Shown here piece after piece: positions 21,303 to 32,198 of a stretch of DNA of 64,000 bases (position 1 is the stretch's first letter; every line of letters starts with the position of its first letter). The DNA is from Ophioderma brevispina (Eukaryota > Echinodermata > Ophiuroidea > Amphilepidida > Ophiodermatidae), in the NCBI GenBank assembly GCA_023653785.1, contig JAMKCH010007242.1, positions 1-64,000 of the forward strand, written 5' to 3'. The notes below the pieces were generated by a model. The model did not search any database. It saw only the letters and a program-made list of their open reading frames with translations, and was not told the origin of the DNA. The position numbers and the translations under genes are program-made.

Positions 21303-23012
21303 CAATCTCAAGGAGTTAAAGTTCCTAGTCTTGAGCAACAACAACTTAACTGAATTGCATACTTGGTTTTATAGGGTAAAATAGCTGAAATCTTCAAAGA
21401 AACAACTTAATTTACTGGCCTCTATTTGACCCTTTTTTATTTAAATTACTATATCTGAGCTCCAACAATTTCAAAATTTTTCAACCAAAAAAGAAATTTG
21501 GACGTCTTCAAGGTTGGCCTAAATTACAAGCTGTTGTTTCTGCAAAAGAAACCTCCTGACGGTATGATACCAGGTACATTTCGTTATCAAGGAAGGCTTT
21601 CCACACTCATATTTCAAACAACCTTCTGTCAAACATTATGAATGGTTCATTTTCTGGTTTGACGCAACTTCAAAACCTTGAAATTCAACAAGAACAAAAT
21701 CTAGCACTTTGCCCAGTGATATTTTTCAATCCTTTAACACAATTGCAGTTTAATAAACATTTACCAACAGAACAACATGCCAACCGCAATTGTGCTGTTG
21801 CTGGTGGGGTGATTTAGTAGTCCCATGTAAAAAACCTGGATGCGATTTAAATAGTTTGCTGTTTAAAAAGATCATCCTTTTGCTGGATTGAAAAACTCGA
21901 ACATTATTGATAGAGAAATTTGCTGTAATGTTGCTTTGTTGCATGCACAATGCCTTTCTCAGGACCAAACCAGTGTACCAACATGCAAACGATGCGGACA
22001 ATGCTTTTTGTCACACTGTCCGAGGTGATTCTTGGGGTTAGTTGCCGTTGGTGCAACGGTTTGGTGATTTACTCTTCGTTGCAATCGGATAATTCCAATA
22101 AAGTCCAATGCTTTGCTGATATTAAATTTAGCACTTTCGGAAATTTTCTGATGGTATTGACATATTCTGTTTGCGGTCAGTTGGTGATGTATTATGGCGA
22201 GTATGTTCCGTCATTCTGACAGTGAGGAAAGGTGTGGTTTGCAAGCTTGCTGCCATACTCTCGGTATTGTCTAGGGAGGTATCTGTCTGATAATTACATT
22301 GATAAGTTTTGATAGATTTCTAGGAGTGAGTATCCCCTAATATCCACCGTTGAAGACAGAATTCCCTGCAAAAATGTGTTGAACGGTCTTCTGGTGTTGA
22401 TGGGTCTCATATTTTCTGTGATCCCCTCTTCCGTCTGGAATGTTCTTCACGATGGTTCTCGAAATTTCTGAGTTTGTGTTGGCATTCAATTGTAAAAGAG
22501 CTGTTTTTACCAATACCAGCCTATGTTAAGTAATGCTAATACCATATCTTTTGGGGTGAGCTTCCATTGGCAGCTTCCATTAAACATATTGAACCGCTTA
22601 ACTCTAACAACTGGAATTTCACAAATTACCACATTTTCATCATACGTATTCTCCAAAATTGTCGGATATCGTCTTGCCACGTACTTTCTCGAAGGTTTTT
22701 CATCGGAATCATTTGCTTTGTTTTATAGTTGTTGCTGTCCTTTTACATATACATTTTTCAAACGGTAACAGAGACAGCAAATCAGGCAGTACAAAACAGG
22801 ATTAAAAAGCACAAATTCAAATGGCCTGAAGTGTTTGCGGTTGAGTTTACAGACTTCTGTAACTGATCCCTCTTTGTGTTGACAGGTTCCCTTTTCAGTC
22901 CAATGCCTTTCCGTTTAGCCCCGGTGTTTTTAAATCTTGGCTGTTGCTTTCATCATCCTATTACTCAGCCATTATCAGTCCTCTACACACTTATGACATT
23001 CATCAAGACAGA
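21303..23012 (+). pseudogene. LRR receptor copy 1, last LRRs, hinge and 7TM region (frames broken)
   Basis: Reading across frames, LRRs continue (LKFLVLSNNNLTEL near 21,325; LSNIMNGSFSGLTQLQNLEI near 21,630-21,690). TM1-TM2 are in the frame 21,950-22,219 (VIYSSLQSDNSNKVQ followed by FLMVLTYSVCG). TM3 reads CKLAAILSVLSREVSV (22,240-22,287), then after a one-base loss LIITLISFDRFLGVS, with DRF (22,311-22,319) in place of DRY. TM4 is near 22,385-22,425 (VLNGLLVLMGLIFSVIPS). A degraded TM7 is near 22,949-22,995. The TM3 signature (S.EVSVLI.TLIS.DRF) is that of LGR/RXFP-type receptors. No intron is evident. The indels may be assembly errors or true decay. Confidence 0.7.
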
Positions 23013-23084
23013 ATAACTGGTAGATGAATCACTTTTCCACTTTTAGTATTCCTTTCGTTGTTAATATCAACTTACTTAAAGAGA

Positions 23085-23580
23085 TACTGGCACATTTGAA
23101 AAAGGTGCGCCTTCTAATTTTTAAAAATTGATATATGTTTTTCGCATGTCCCAAACTTTTATATGGCATTGCCCACGGAAATTATAAGACAACAATCAAC
23201 TCGCCTGCAAAATATTGATAACAAAACGATTTTATAATTAATTCAACAAAACGACCGAAAATAGCGTCAACGCAAGAAAACACCCGGGCCAGAGTGATTC
23301 TCATGGCATCACCCGTGTTTGACCAGTGGTTTTAATGCACTGAGGCCGATCTATGATAATTCATATAGACACTTTGTTATTAACACTTAGTTGCCCACGC
23401 TAAAAAAACTTTTCCGTTAGTGGCCCAGTGGGGGGGGGGGTCCAGGACCCAACCCATAACCCCTTTCCCATGGGAGTTGGAAATCAGGAAAACTAACCCT
23501 AGTAAATGGGGGTCGCATAAGAAACTACTACCCCCATAAAATGAAAATCCGAACTATTGGACCTATGACCCTAAGAGTGG
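23085..23580. repeat. Border repeat with poly-G tract
   Basis: TTAAAGAGATACTGGCACATTTG and following bases recur at 36,205, 43,767 and 50,052. The next block (CACCCGGGCCAGAGTGATTCTCATGG through the G-run at about 23,430) recurs at 44,885-45,060. Thus the end of duplication copy 1 runs into a member of the same repeat family that forms the 36-50 kb array. Confidence 0.65.
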
Positions 23581-23859
23581 GGGAAGCCAGGCATGTTTGG
23601 TCGGTATGCACCGGTTGGTGGGGGGGGGGGGCAAGGAGTCCTTTAAATACCAAGGGCTACCCCAATATGACCTACAAACAAAATGTATGAAGTGCCATTC
23701 TGGTAGGGTATGCTTAAGCTTTAAGCGTTTTTCTCTAAATGGCCGAAAGTACCTGTTGTTGTTTGTTGTTGTTTTATTGTTACATAGTAAAAGACTTAAC
23801 ACTTACGTGTATTTAAGTCTTTGTGCACTCACCGTTTGTTAATCGAGGCTCTATGAAAA

Positions 23860-24356
23860 CAACTTTGCCGGTGATTTTTTTACCAAACTCTGGTCATTGA
23901 TGGAGTACAATCAACACGACCACATAACAGGAAAAAGAAAATCTGTTGTACCGATTCAAAATGGCGGCCTCCCAAAACCGATTTGTGAAACGTGCAAAAC
24001 CCAATTCCCTTTCCTCCCCCGCCGAAAATGAAACCACTTTCCCAAAGGACTTTTTCCATAACATTTGCTCATAATAGTAGAACATAAATACATTTACATT
24101 GCTGAACTAGAATTTAAAAAAGTTACCCCAGTTACGATTTAAGGGGGCAAAAACAAATTGTGAATACTCCCCAAAATGCTTACTTATGCCAATTAGCATG
24201 GCCGTTTTTGAATTTTTTTTCCCATCAAACATGTGCGCCAACTGATATTTAGGCAATTACAATACAATTTGGGCAAAAGCAATTTACCGTTAAAAAATGG
24301 CGTAGGAAAAACAAAATGTTGGTTCCACGTGAACCCCCCTTATACACTTAAGTGTT
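23860..24356 (+). repeat. Dispersed repeat matching 54.8-55.2 kb
   Basis: Direct match to 54,800-55,235: ACATAACAGG, CAAAATGGCGG, GGACTTTTTCCA, GCTCATAATAGTAG, CAGGCAATTAC and the terminal CTTATGCACTTAAGTGTT are shared. The part before 23,910 resembles 54,065-54,115. Non-coding. Confidence 0.7.
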
Positions 24357-25667
24357 AAAGTAGTAGAGACACAGACTATTATAGATGCTATGTAATCGAA
24401 ATAGAAACGCAAAGAAATAAAACCCAAAGTAATAGTAGCAAGATAGTGCAAGGATTTGGCCTAGCATGAAATTTTCTATGAAATAATCAAGATTAAAAGG
24501 AGTGTACAGTTTTTATTCCCTAGAAGAGACTTTAGCCTATATCGCATGCTTACACCAAGGATACCCAATCGAGTGGACTGATATTAAAATTAATGAGGAT
24601 TAATGAAATGAAGTCACTTTATTGTTTTTAAACACATTCAAATTGATTCTGCACTGAGGTGTTAGCCCGACATCCTTCTGTATTCTGCATTTTAATCCTC
24701 GTCTACCGTAGGGGTGGTTAACTCCTCTTCCATCAATAAAAACTTTTTCACTTCCTTCATAAAGCATCAAACAATTTAATTGCTGGAGTATGAGCGATGG
24801 TGGCGGCTCACTTGAATGATGTCCAGAACGAAATATCAAAATGATTTTATGATAGAGTGTAGATAGTGCTCTCAAGACGAATTCCAACAATAAATATACA
24901 AGCTTGGTAAAAGCACACATTTTGATATGAAAATTGAACACTCTTGCCAATGTCACTCACCCACCAAACCTGAGATTTTGGTATCAAGAGAAACATTGTG
25001 TTTTTCTCATCTAATCTCATCTGCAAACCATTTTGGATGACCTCTTTCTCACTTTGATGCTACAAGTTTAAATTAATGGCGATAGTTTTTCTTATGAAGC
25101 AGATGTTGTAATCGGGTGGACCATCCTTAAATCAATAGGTATGGAAAATGCATTGCATAATAGAATAAATAAATTAATTAATTCAGATATTATCAGTCAA
25201 TATTTTGAAAATAACAAAAGATACATTTTTATCACTGTCTCCGATTTAAAATAATGATGATGCTGTTAATAAAAACCAATGAAAAAAATTTCTTTGAGTT
25301 TAGTCTAAAGAAGACTAAAAAGAACTTGAACATAAAGACGTTGTGGATGAATAAAAGGACATAAAATGAAGAAAAAGTTTATGAGGGAGCAAAACTGACG
25401 AATTCGAAAAGATAACGATGAAGACCAAGAAAATTAATGGTTTTAAGAAAAGGGTAAATAATTAACATAGCAATTAACAAATTAACAAATCTAAACGAAT
25501 ATCAAATCAACCTGAACTGTGAGCTTGTTGACTCTGAAAGTGGCGGCGCCAGAAGAGGGCATGGGGAAATTTTCCACTATTTTTTGCTTCCCCCAGCAGT
25601 AGCGATTTGTGCCAATATTTCACTTTGCTCCCTTTTTCCCCCTCCATAAAAAGAAGTCTGGTGCCGC
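24357..25667. other. Unassigned stretch
   Basis: AT-rich. One minus-strand frame of 118 codons (24,600-24,956) is open but shows no domain or splice context that I recognise; left as possible chance. Bases 25,545-25,660 (GGCGGCGCCAGAAGAGGGC and a C-rich run) look like a small repeat insert. Confidence 0.4.
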
Positions 25668-25872
25668 CACTGGACCCAGAGAGAAATCGAAAAGGGATAA
25701 TTTAAGGTACCACGCCACGGACACCTCGAAATTACACGTCATGTTAGAACAGAGACAGAGAGAAAGCTAATACGAAACTTCGATTTTTAAACAAGTAAAT
25801 GTTAACGCTTATGGTTGACAATTAAGCTAGCAGATCTATTAGCGATAAAGTATCTGATAAAAAGGCAATAGA
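25668..25872 (+). repeat. Uninterrupted copy of the 0.9/2.5-kb dispersed repeat, with empty TTAA site
   Basis: Continuous match to 895-1054 joined to 2454-2505. The TTAA at 25,822-25,825 is the empty counterpart of the transposon at 1055-2453. Confidence 0.8.
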
Positions 25873-26157
25873 AACACAATGTAAAATAGAGACGCAAAAT
25901 AACAGCGCCACAGAGTAAAAGAGATATGTGGTCACTCGAATGGTTACAAAATAGAGGCATACATGTATATTAATGTAGGCCTAATCACGAAGTAATAGAA
26001 ACGCAGCACTAATGTTACCATTTTGGCTGCCATATTGGCGACCATCTTGGATATCTCAAGAGCACTCACTTTTTCTCTGTTAACATTTGAAATGTGTTAA
26101 AGGACCTTTAAAGGCATCCAAAAAGATGTTTAAGCACGGGAACCCTTACATGACAAG

Positions 26158-26992
26158 CGACTAGGGGCTGACCAGGTAACCTAATAGGGTCCTTTCACCG
26201 AAGGTAAATTATATTGAATGGGCTTTTATTTGCCCTCCAGATCATCCATGTATGCGAAGAATACAATACATGCACCTGGTTCACCTGAACATTTCAGTTA
26301 TTTCTGCAGGTGATTCTTTTGTATTCTCTGCATGCTTGGGTTATTCTGGAGGCAGGTCTGGCCAAGTTAACCTATTCACCTCCCGTGAATCGCCCTATAC
26401 TTACCGTGCAAATCGCAGTTCAGTTGGTGTAAAGGAATTGAGTGTCTCCCATGATATGACACCTACTCTAAAGTTCCCATTGCAGTCTCTAAGTCTAAAA
26501 TAATAGATTAAAATTTTGCATCAGAGTTGGGAATCAAACCCACGACCTTCAGATTACAAGAAGAGCGCCTTTACAGGCACGCCACGCCACACCAGCCGGC
26601 AGAAGATCGTATTTGTAATACTTCAAGGTCCCAGGAAATGCAAATAGAATTGATATGGTTTGTGTCAAGTCTACAAGGAGGGACCAGAAAGCATTCAATG
26701 TGATGACATCCTTTGTGGTACCATTGATTTATCAAAGAGTACTAGAAAATTTCAGGTGACTGGTGTGAATCTATTCGTGACACTGACTGATAATCAATAG
26801 TTTCACAAATGATGCCACTGGTAGTGTATTCTTTGTTTTGGGGGCCCTGTTTATTGCAATAGAATGTCCCACAAAGATTTGGAGTATGTTTATCATCTCA
26901 TTTTCTGGGACCTTTAAATAAATAAATTAACGGAATAAAGCACACACATACCACAATCTTCTTGACTGACAGGTTACCTGGTCGGTCCCTTA
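26158..26992. mobile_element. Candidate TIR element containing a tRNA-like segment
   Basis: CTAGGGGCTGACCAGGTAAC at the left is inverted at the right end (GTTACCTGGTCGGTCCCTTA) with a few mismatches. Inside, CAAGGTCCCAGGAAATG (26,624) and CATTTTCTGGGACC (26,898) form a second inverted pair. No target duplication was resolved. An 83-codon frame at 26,252-26,503 is not recognised. Confidence 0.45.
26517..26600 (-). ncRNA. tRNA-like (SINE-type) sequence
   Basis: The minus strand shows a B-box-like GGTTTGATTCC (26,530-26,540) preceded by an anticodon-arm-like CTTCTTGTAATCTGAAG and a GTGGCGTGG A-box-like stretch. The acceptor stem is not intact, so it is a degenerate tRNA-derived repeat rather than a working tRNA. 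Confidence 0.4.
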
Positions 26993-27781
26993 CACGCCCA
27001 ACTAATGTGTAAGTGTGGATGACTCTGTATTATACTCGATTCGCGTTGATACGTTCCCCCCCCTGGAGTTTTGCACCTATGCAATTAAGTCGGAGAGGGA
27101 AAATTAAAGAATTCAAATGCACGTGCCACACCGGATTATCTTGGAGGACACTCCGGTCATTTAACTCACTCACCTGCCACTAAATACACTTTCATTCATG
27201 TATGGAAACGCACAATAGTGTATTTCAGGCCTTAACATTCCTCACAATAACATGATTAACAGAAGTCCCTGCGCCTCATTGAATTTTTCACCTCCGCAAG
27301 AATGGTACGGGTTCACATATCAGATGAATCGAGTATAGTGTGGGATTATTATCTCTTATGTGTGTGTATGTGTGTGTTTCATGAAGTCTTTCATATTTTA
27401 GTTCAGATTTTAAAATTTACAACAAGGTACATTGCGAGTATACACTCGCCACAATCAAACACGCATGAATACAGCCCTGACGTTCAAAATCGTAAGAGAA
27501 ACAAATTGATGAATTCGTCTCAGAAAAGCCGGTTGCCGCGGTAACGGCACATCGTATTCACAAAATTATTTAAATTTATCTTTTCGTCTCTTGTTCTCTT
27601 GCAAAGATGTTTTTTTACTATTTGCTGACTATTTTGCACTACCAATGCATCAAACTCTATGTGAAATTCTATTTACCTTCATCCGATCAACAGATTTGTT
27701 TCTGTGTTGGTTGGATTTTTTAAGAAATTTACTTGGGGAAGATTGGGAAAAATGAAATTTCAAAAACGAAGAAAAGAGAAG

Positions 27782-27860
27782 TGTGGTGTGTGTGTGTGTG
27801 TGTGCGGGTTGTGTGTGTGTGGTTGTGTGGTGTTGGTGGTGGGTGGGTGGGTGGGGGATG
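27782..27860 (+). repeat. TG/GGTGGG microsatellite
   Basis: TG-run followed by GGTG-rich sequence. The proline/threonine/histidine-rich minus-strand frames here are repeat artefacts. Confidence 0.85.
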
Positions 27861-30285
27861 AGGGAGGGGGTACAGGGAAGGACATCCATGTTGTTCTATT
27901 TGTTGGTTTGAAGGCACTTTTATGCTCCATTTGGAGTGTTCACCCTTAATTCCCCCCCCCCTCGCCTCCGCCCCATCCTGCCACATTGGGCTTGTGTAAT
28001 TAAGATATGAAAACCGAATTCATCAATGTAAGACGAAGTGAGTTGGTACATTTCCGCACCACACTTTGGCCTACTCCCAATACGATCGCATCCTTTGCGG
28101 CATAATTGGCAATGTAATACTGTACTAGTTTTTCCGTAAAGCTGCTGAATTCAACTGGTAGCAGACAAAGTGTGGTCAGTAAATATACCAACCCAGACGA
28201 AGTTTCCTATCTTCTTTTCTTTCTTAATATACACTCTTGAATTGTTTTACATTCAATCTAATGGACCACAATAACCACGTTGACCATTATCATCTCTAGG
28301 TGTCTGTCTGTGGGTTGTGGTTTTTTAAACTGTGGCGATTCTGGTGTGCGGTTTTAGGATTGTGTGTGTGTATGTGTAATAGTGTGTGTGTATTGTGTGT
28401 GTGGTGGGGGGGGCTTATAAGATTTGTGTAGGTCTGTATATGAGAGTGGGAATATTTTTCTGTACATGTAATTTCAGTCGCTTCTCTGCGTTTTGCACGC
28501 AGAGACATTCGTCACTCTTTCATATTTTTTATACAAATCTTTACTTAGACTTGACAGGTAAGTTCATTGCTCGTAAGATCATATGAAAACCTCCGCAATC
28601 AAGCACGCATGAATACAGATCAGATGATCATAGTCGTAACCACGAAACAATTTGACGACTGTCAGGAACACTATGATGCCGTGATAAAGGAATGGCACAA
28701 CGTTGGTTGTACAAACCCGACATACTGAATCATGTTTCTCGCTCTCGCTCTCTTCCCTTTAGCATCTTAACTGTTTGATGCCTTTGAACCATTGTTATAC
28801 TATCAATACGTCAACAAGAAAGGGTTTTGTAATCAGAAAGAACAGTCGTCAGGCGAATTCTACATTCTACTGTACTTCCCTACAAGGCAACTGCAATCTC
28901 AGTTCAATGTGGGTTTTAAGCCGACATGTCACTTAAAAAATGCGTAAATCACGAGTAATACAAGGAATTCAAAATTTCACACCACTTGAACCTTAAAATT
29001 TAACATATTTTTCCGAATCGTTCTTGGGGTCGTCCGCGAAACTCATACGTAGCCCTACTTCTGTGTATAGGACGCTTGTCACTGGAGGTTAGTGTGGCCA
29101 CACCTGTCCTTCCGAACAACCCAAGCATGCAACAATACAAAAAGAATCTCCTGCAGAAATATTTGGAAACGTCAGGTGAACCAGGTGCATGTCTTGTAGT
29201 CTTCAATGCTTGGGGGTGGGGGAGGGGGCGCAACCGAAGTCACTTTCAAACCATAAGTTTAAGCTATTCGGGGAAGACCATAATACGCAAACTCCTTCGG
29301 TGTCCTTCTAATGGAACTTTTTATTCTAACTTCCTCCTGTCAGTGACGTCAGTGTGCAATGGTCAATAGACACACAATTTCATCGTGAGCGTTGATCAGA
29401 GCACTGGCGTTCGCACTCGCCTGGATAAATGCGGTGCGCAAATATACCGCCAAGAGCGATATGAAGTCGTTGACGTCACTGACTTGAGGGAGATAAATGG
29501 AGTATAGTTTTTCACGATCATGCATGACAAAATATGGCATGCGGTAATTACGAGTGAGTTTTGTGAACGGTTTTTACTTCTCTTATTCCTTTCCGTGTTG
29601 TCTCCTAGTGACATATTGCGGCTTGTAATGCGAAATATCATTGCACCAAATTTGCTTGGCCCCTGTCTGCCCAACAGCGTGTTTCCGAAGAAAAGACACG
29701 TGGAAATTTTTAAACAGAAAAGATCTGTACAAATTGTTTAGGGAATAGATCTTTTAAACTACTTAATAAGCAATTTTCCCGTATGGTGATAATAAAAACC
29801 TGTTGAAAAACATTACAATCAATTCAAATTTAACTTTTGATTGCGTGACTTGCATTTCATTTTTGCTGGATGCCAGGCATGTTGGGTTCGAGATTTTGAA
29901 TGTCCCAAACTGATAAATCCGAAAAAGCACACATTTATATAGTTTTCACTTTAATTTTTTTTTCCATGCCATTTTCTCCGTTTGGATGACCTAGTCTAAT
30001 AGTTCATCTGAATCCAAGGGGAAAAATACTCTTTCTTTTGTTACCATACCGGTGAACTAACTGATTTCTGCATAGATAAGCAGTAGATATTATATCCTTA
30101 CAATTGTGGGGGTGTGTCAAATCTAACCAGTGGATGTACATCATACTACATGACTCCAGCAAATAATGGCGCTGTTATTTCATGAGAGGACAAAGCACTT
30201 GCAAATTCCGTGTTTTATCTGGACGTGCAGAGCCATTTAACAGCCATACAATTGAAAAATATTTTGGGTTATCACATAATCATCC
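27861..30285. other. Non-coding part of duplication copy 2
   Basis: Aligns piecewise with 14,160-16,200 from about 28,430. A second TG microsatellite lies at 28,360-28,410. Bases 27,870-28,350 have no clear match in copy 1. No gene supported. Confidence 0.4.
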
Positions 30286-30289
30286 CGAG

Positions 30290-30560
30290 TTGGAGAAATT
30301 GCTCTTTGTAATGCCAGCAAGGAGAGAGTTCCTATCAGGCGGGGCATAGTATCAAGGCCCTGTAATTTTGATGACTGAGTCCTGGTCCGGAAACGCTTGT
30401 ATCCTCCGATCATATATTCCTCCGTTGAAATTGATGTTTGACAGAGTCTAGAAATCTGATCATTCATAGATAATTGAAGAGTCCCAATGACACCAAAATT
30501 ACAACAGAGTTTTGGGTTTAATGAGAGCCATTTCCAACTTTAAGGGAAGATCTAATTGTG
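30290..30560 (-). pseudogene. L2/CR1 reverse-transcriptase remnant, copy 2 (shorter)
   Basis: Matches 17,475-17,720 (the part coding for the LDYGN and NLGVH regions on the minus strand) with many indels. The downstream portion holding FHWLPV and the 3' tail is absent: copy 2 jumps from the counterpart of 16,200 to the counterpart of 17,475. Confidence 0.7.
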
Positions 30561-31004
30561 GTCTTTCAAATAATCCCGAAATGATAAGTGACAATTTGGC
30601 GGCGAAGCTGCAATAGGATCGCCCGGTGGTTGCGGGAGGTGGGAAACCTTACAATATTTCCTTTACACATTTTGTATATTTTATAAGTTTTGTAAACCGG
30701 TCTTCGAAACAATTTTTAAAAGGAAATTGATGTTTACAACCGATCGCGATTGTAAATAGCTTACACAAACCAAAGGGGAAATAGTAGCGACTTTTTTTTA
30801 ATAAACGATCATGTTGGCTGGGGATCTCCGCGATGCTGTCATGTTGGCGTGCAAGTGGCACTGGAGTGGGTGCAAGAGGGAGTGTAACATTTACTTTCCC
30901 CAAACTTCCCTTGTAATACTCGCTTTCCAAAACACGATCTCATGCAACGTTGTAAGTGTCTTCGTTCTTCTTCTTAGTAACCACAGGAATATTTTTGAGG
31001 TATA

Positions 31005-31477
31005 CAGTGTGAGTCAAAAAGAATAGGACCGTGATTGATTATTTTTTATCAAAAAAACTAATTGAGCTTGATAAAAAAAGTTTTACATATTCGAAACAAG
31101 CATGTTCTTCCGCTTATTAGAAAAAAATAACCACCGAAAGTCAAAACGAATAGGACCGTGATTGATTATTTTTTTATCAAAAAAACTAATTGAGCTTGCT
31201 AAAAAAAGTTTTACATATTCGAAATAATGACCCAATAATTCCCCAGGTACTCGCACATATTCAAAGCATTCAGCATTCCGTGGACAGCTGGATAAATGGG
31301 TTCTTTCGGCAAAACAGGCATAACAATGGTTAGGAATGATGAATTTCGGTGGTTCTTTTTTTCTAATAAGCGGAAGAACATGCTTGTTTCGAATATGTAA
31401 AACTCTTTTTATCACTCCCAATTTGTTTTTTGATAAAAAATAATCAATCACGGTCCTATTCTTTTTGACTCACACTG
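31005..31477. mobile_element. Mariner-type MITE with TA target duplication
   Basis: The ends are CAGTGTGAGTCAAAAAGAAT and its exact inverse; pairing continues through AGGACCGTGATTGATTATTT. TA flanks both ends (31,003-31,004 and 31,478-31,479). The paralogous sequence at 18,271-18,281 is uninterrupted with one TA, proving the ends. The left arm is partly repeated at about 31,146-31,230. The 122-codon minus-strand frame inside is the reading of the arms, not a transposase. Non-autonomous. Confidence 0.9.
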
Positions 31478-31939
31478 TATTAAGAAATGATTAACCCCCC
31501 CCCCCGCGCCTTTCGTTGCACAATACGCAGAGGGTTGCCCGCCAGATTCACATTTTTTATTAATTTGAGGTGACCCTACACATTCCTATTGTCATACATA
31601 CGTACCCATGCTCGCCTAACCTATTGTGTCTGGGGTGTGACGGTCTATATCCCTAACGTCCCTTAACCGCACTTTGAGGGGGAAATTGGCCCTAGATCTA
31701 ACAAGAAAAATAACGCTACCTCACTTTTTGCGGTGATCGTCAAGTTTTCCTCTAGGGATGCTAGGGATATAAAGAGTTTATTTCCAAATCGAGCTAGATC
31801 CACAAATTGAACTTTGAAGATTTTTTTTATTTTTACGAGTTCAAGAAGTCTACGTAAAAATCTTAATTTCGATATCTGAAAGTGACTTAGTACGTTTTTG
31901 GAAGTAAAACTCTTCATATATTCTTTCTTTATTTTACAG

Positions 31940-32031
31940 TGATGTGTCAACCTTGAAGAACGTTAGCGGCATATACCAGCGTTATTTGCACGGACGTAAC
32001 AGACCTCTAGGGTGTAAACTGCACATCCACA
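31940..32031 (+). other. Candidate 5' exon of receptor copy 2
   Basis: Same 92 bases as 18,880-18,971 with a single change. Acceptor ATTTTACAG before, donor GTAAGT after (a better donor than copy 1). Probably untranslated. Confidence 0.4.
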
Positions 32032-32198
32032 GTAAGTTTATTGACATTCTTGATTAGATCATAATTTGGTTGTCTCTTACGAACATTTAAATACTTAAGT
32101 GACCCTCCGTACATGTAAAACCTGACTCTATTTCACGGAATTTGTTAATAAAGAGATGAAATTGTACGCACATTAACAAATTTGATCAGACGTTGAAC

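Larger units (their letters stand above)
12880..23185 (+). repeat. Large direct segmental duplication, copy 1
   Basis: Matches 27,310-36,310 in the same orientation. Anchors: ACACGCATGAATACAGCCCTGACG (13,021 with 27,459), the Cys/LRR gene starts (19,139 with 32,199), the 92-bp exon candidate (18,880 with 31,940) and the 7TM tail (22,949 with 36,058). Copy 1 alone has 16,201-17,475 (3' part of the retroelement remnant) and the 13,807 MITE; copy 2 alone has the 31,005 MITE. Divergence is patchy: near 18.6-19.6 kb the copies differ mainly by rare substitutions, elsewhere by many single-base indels. Confidence 0.85.

Noticed and set aside
24600..24956. 118-codon minus-strand frame
   Set aside because: No domain, no splice context and no paralogue in the window; kept only as a note.
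27650..27986. Pro/Thr/His-rich minus-strand frames
   Set aside because: Antisense readings of TG and GGTGGG repeats.
31083..31451. 122-codon minus-strand frame
   Set aside because: It runs through the inverted arms of the mariner-type MITE; no transposase motif is present.
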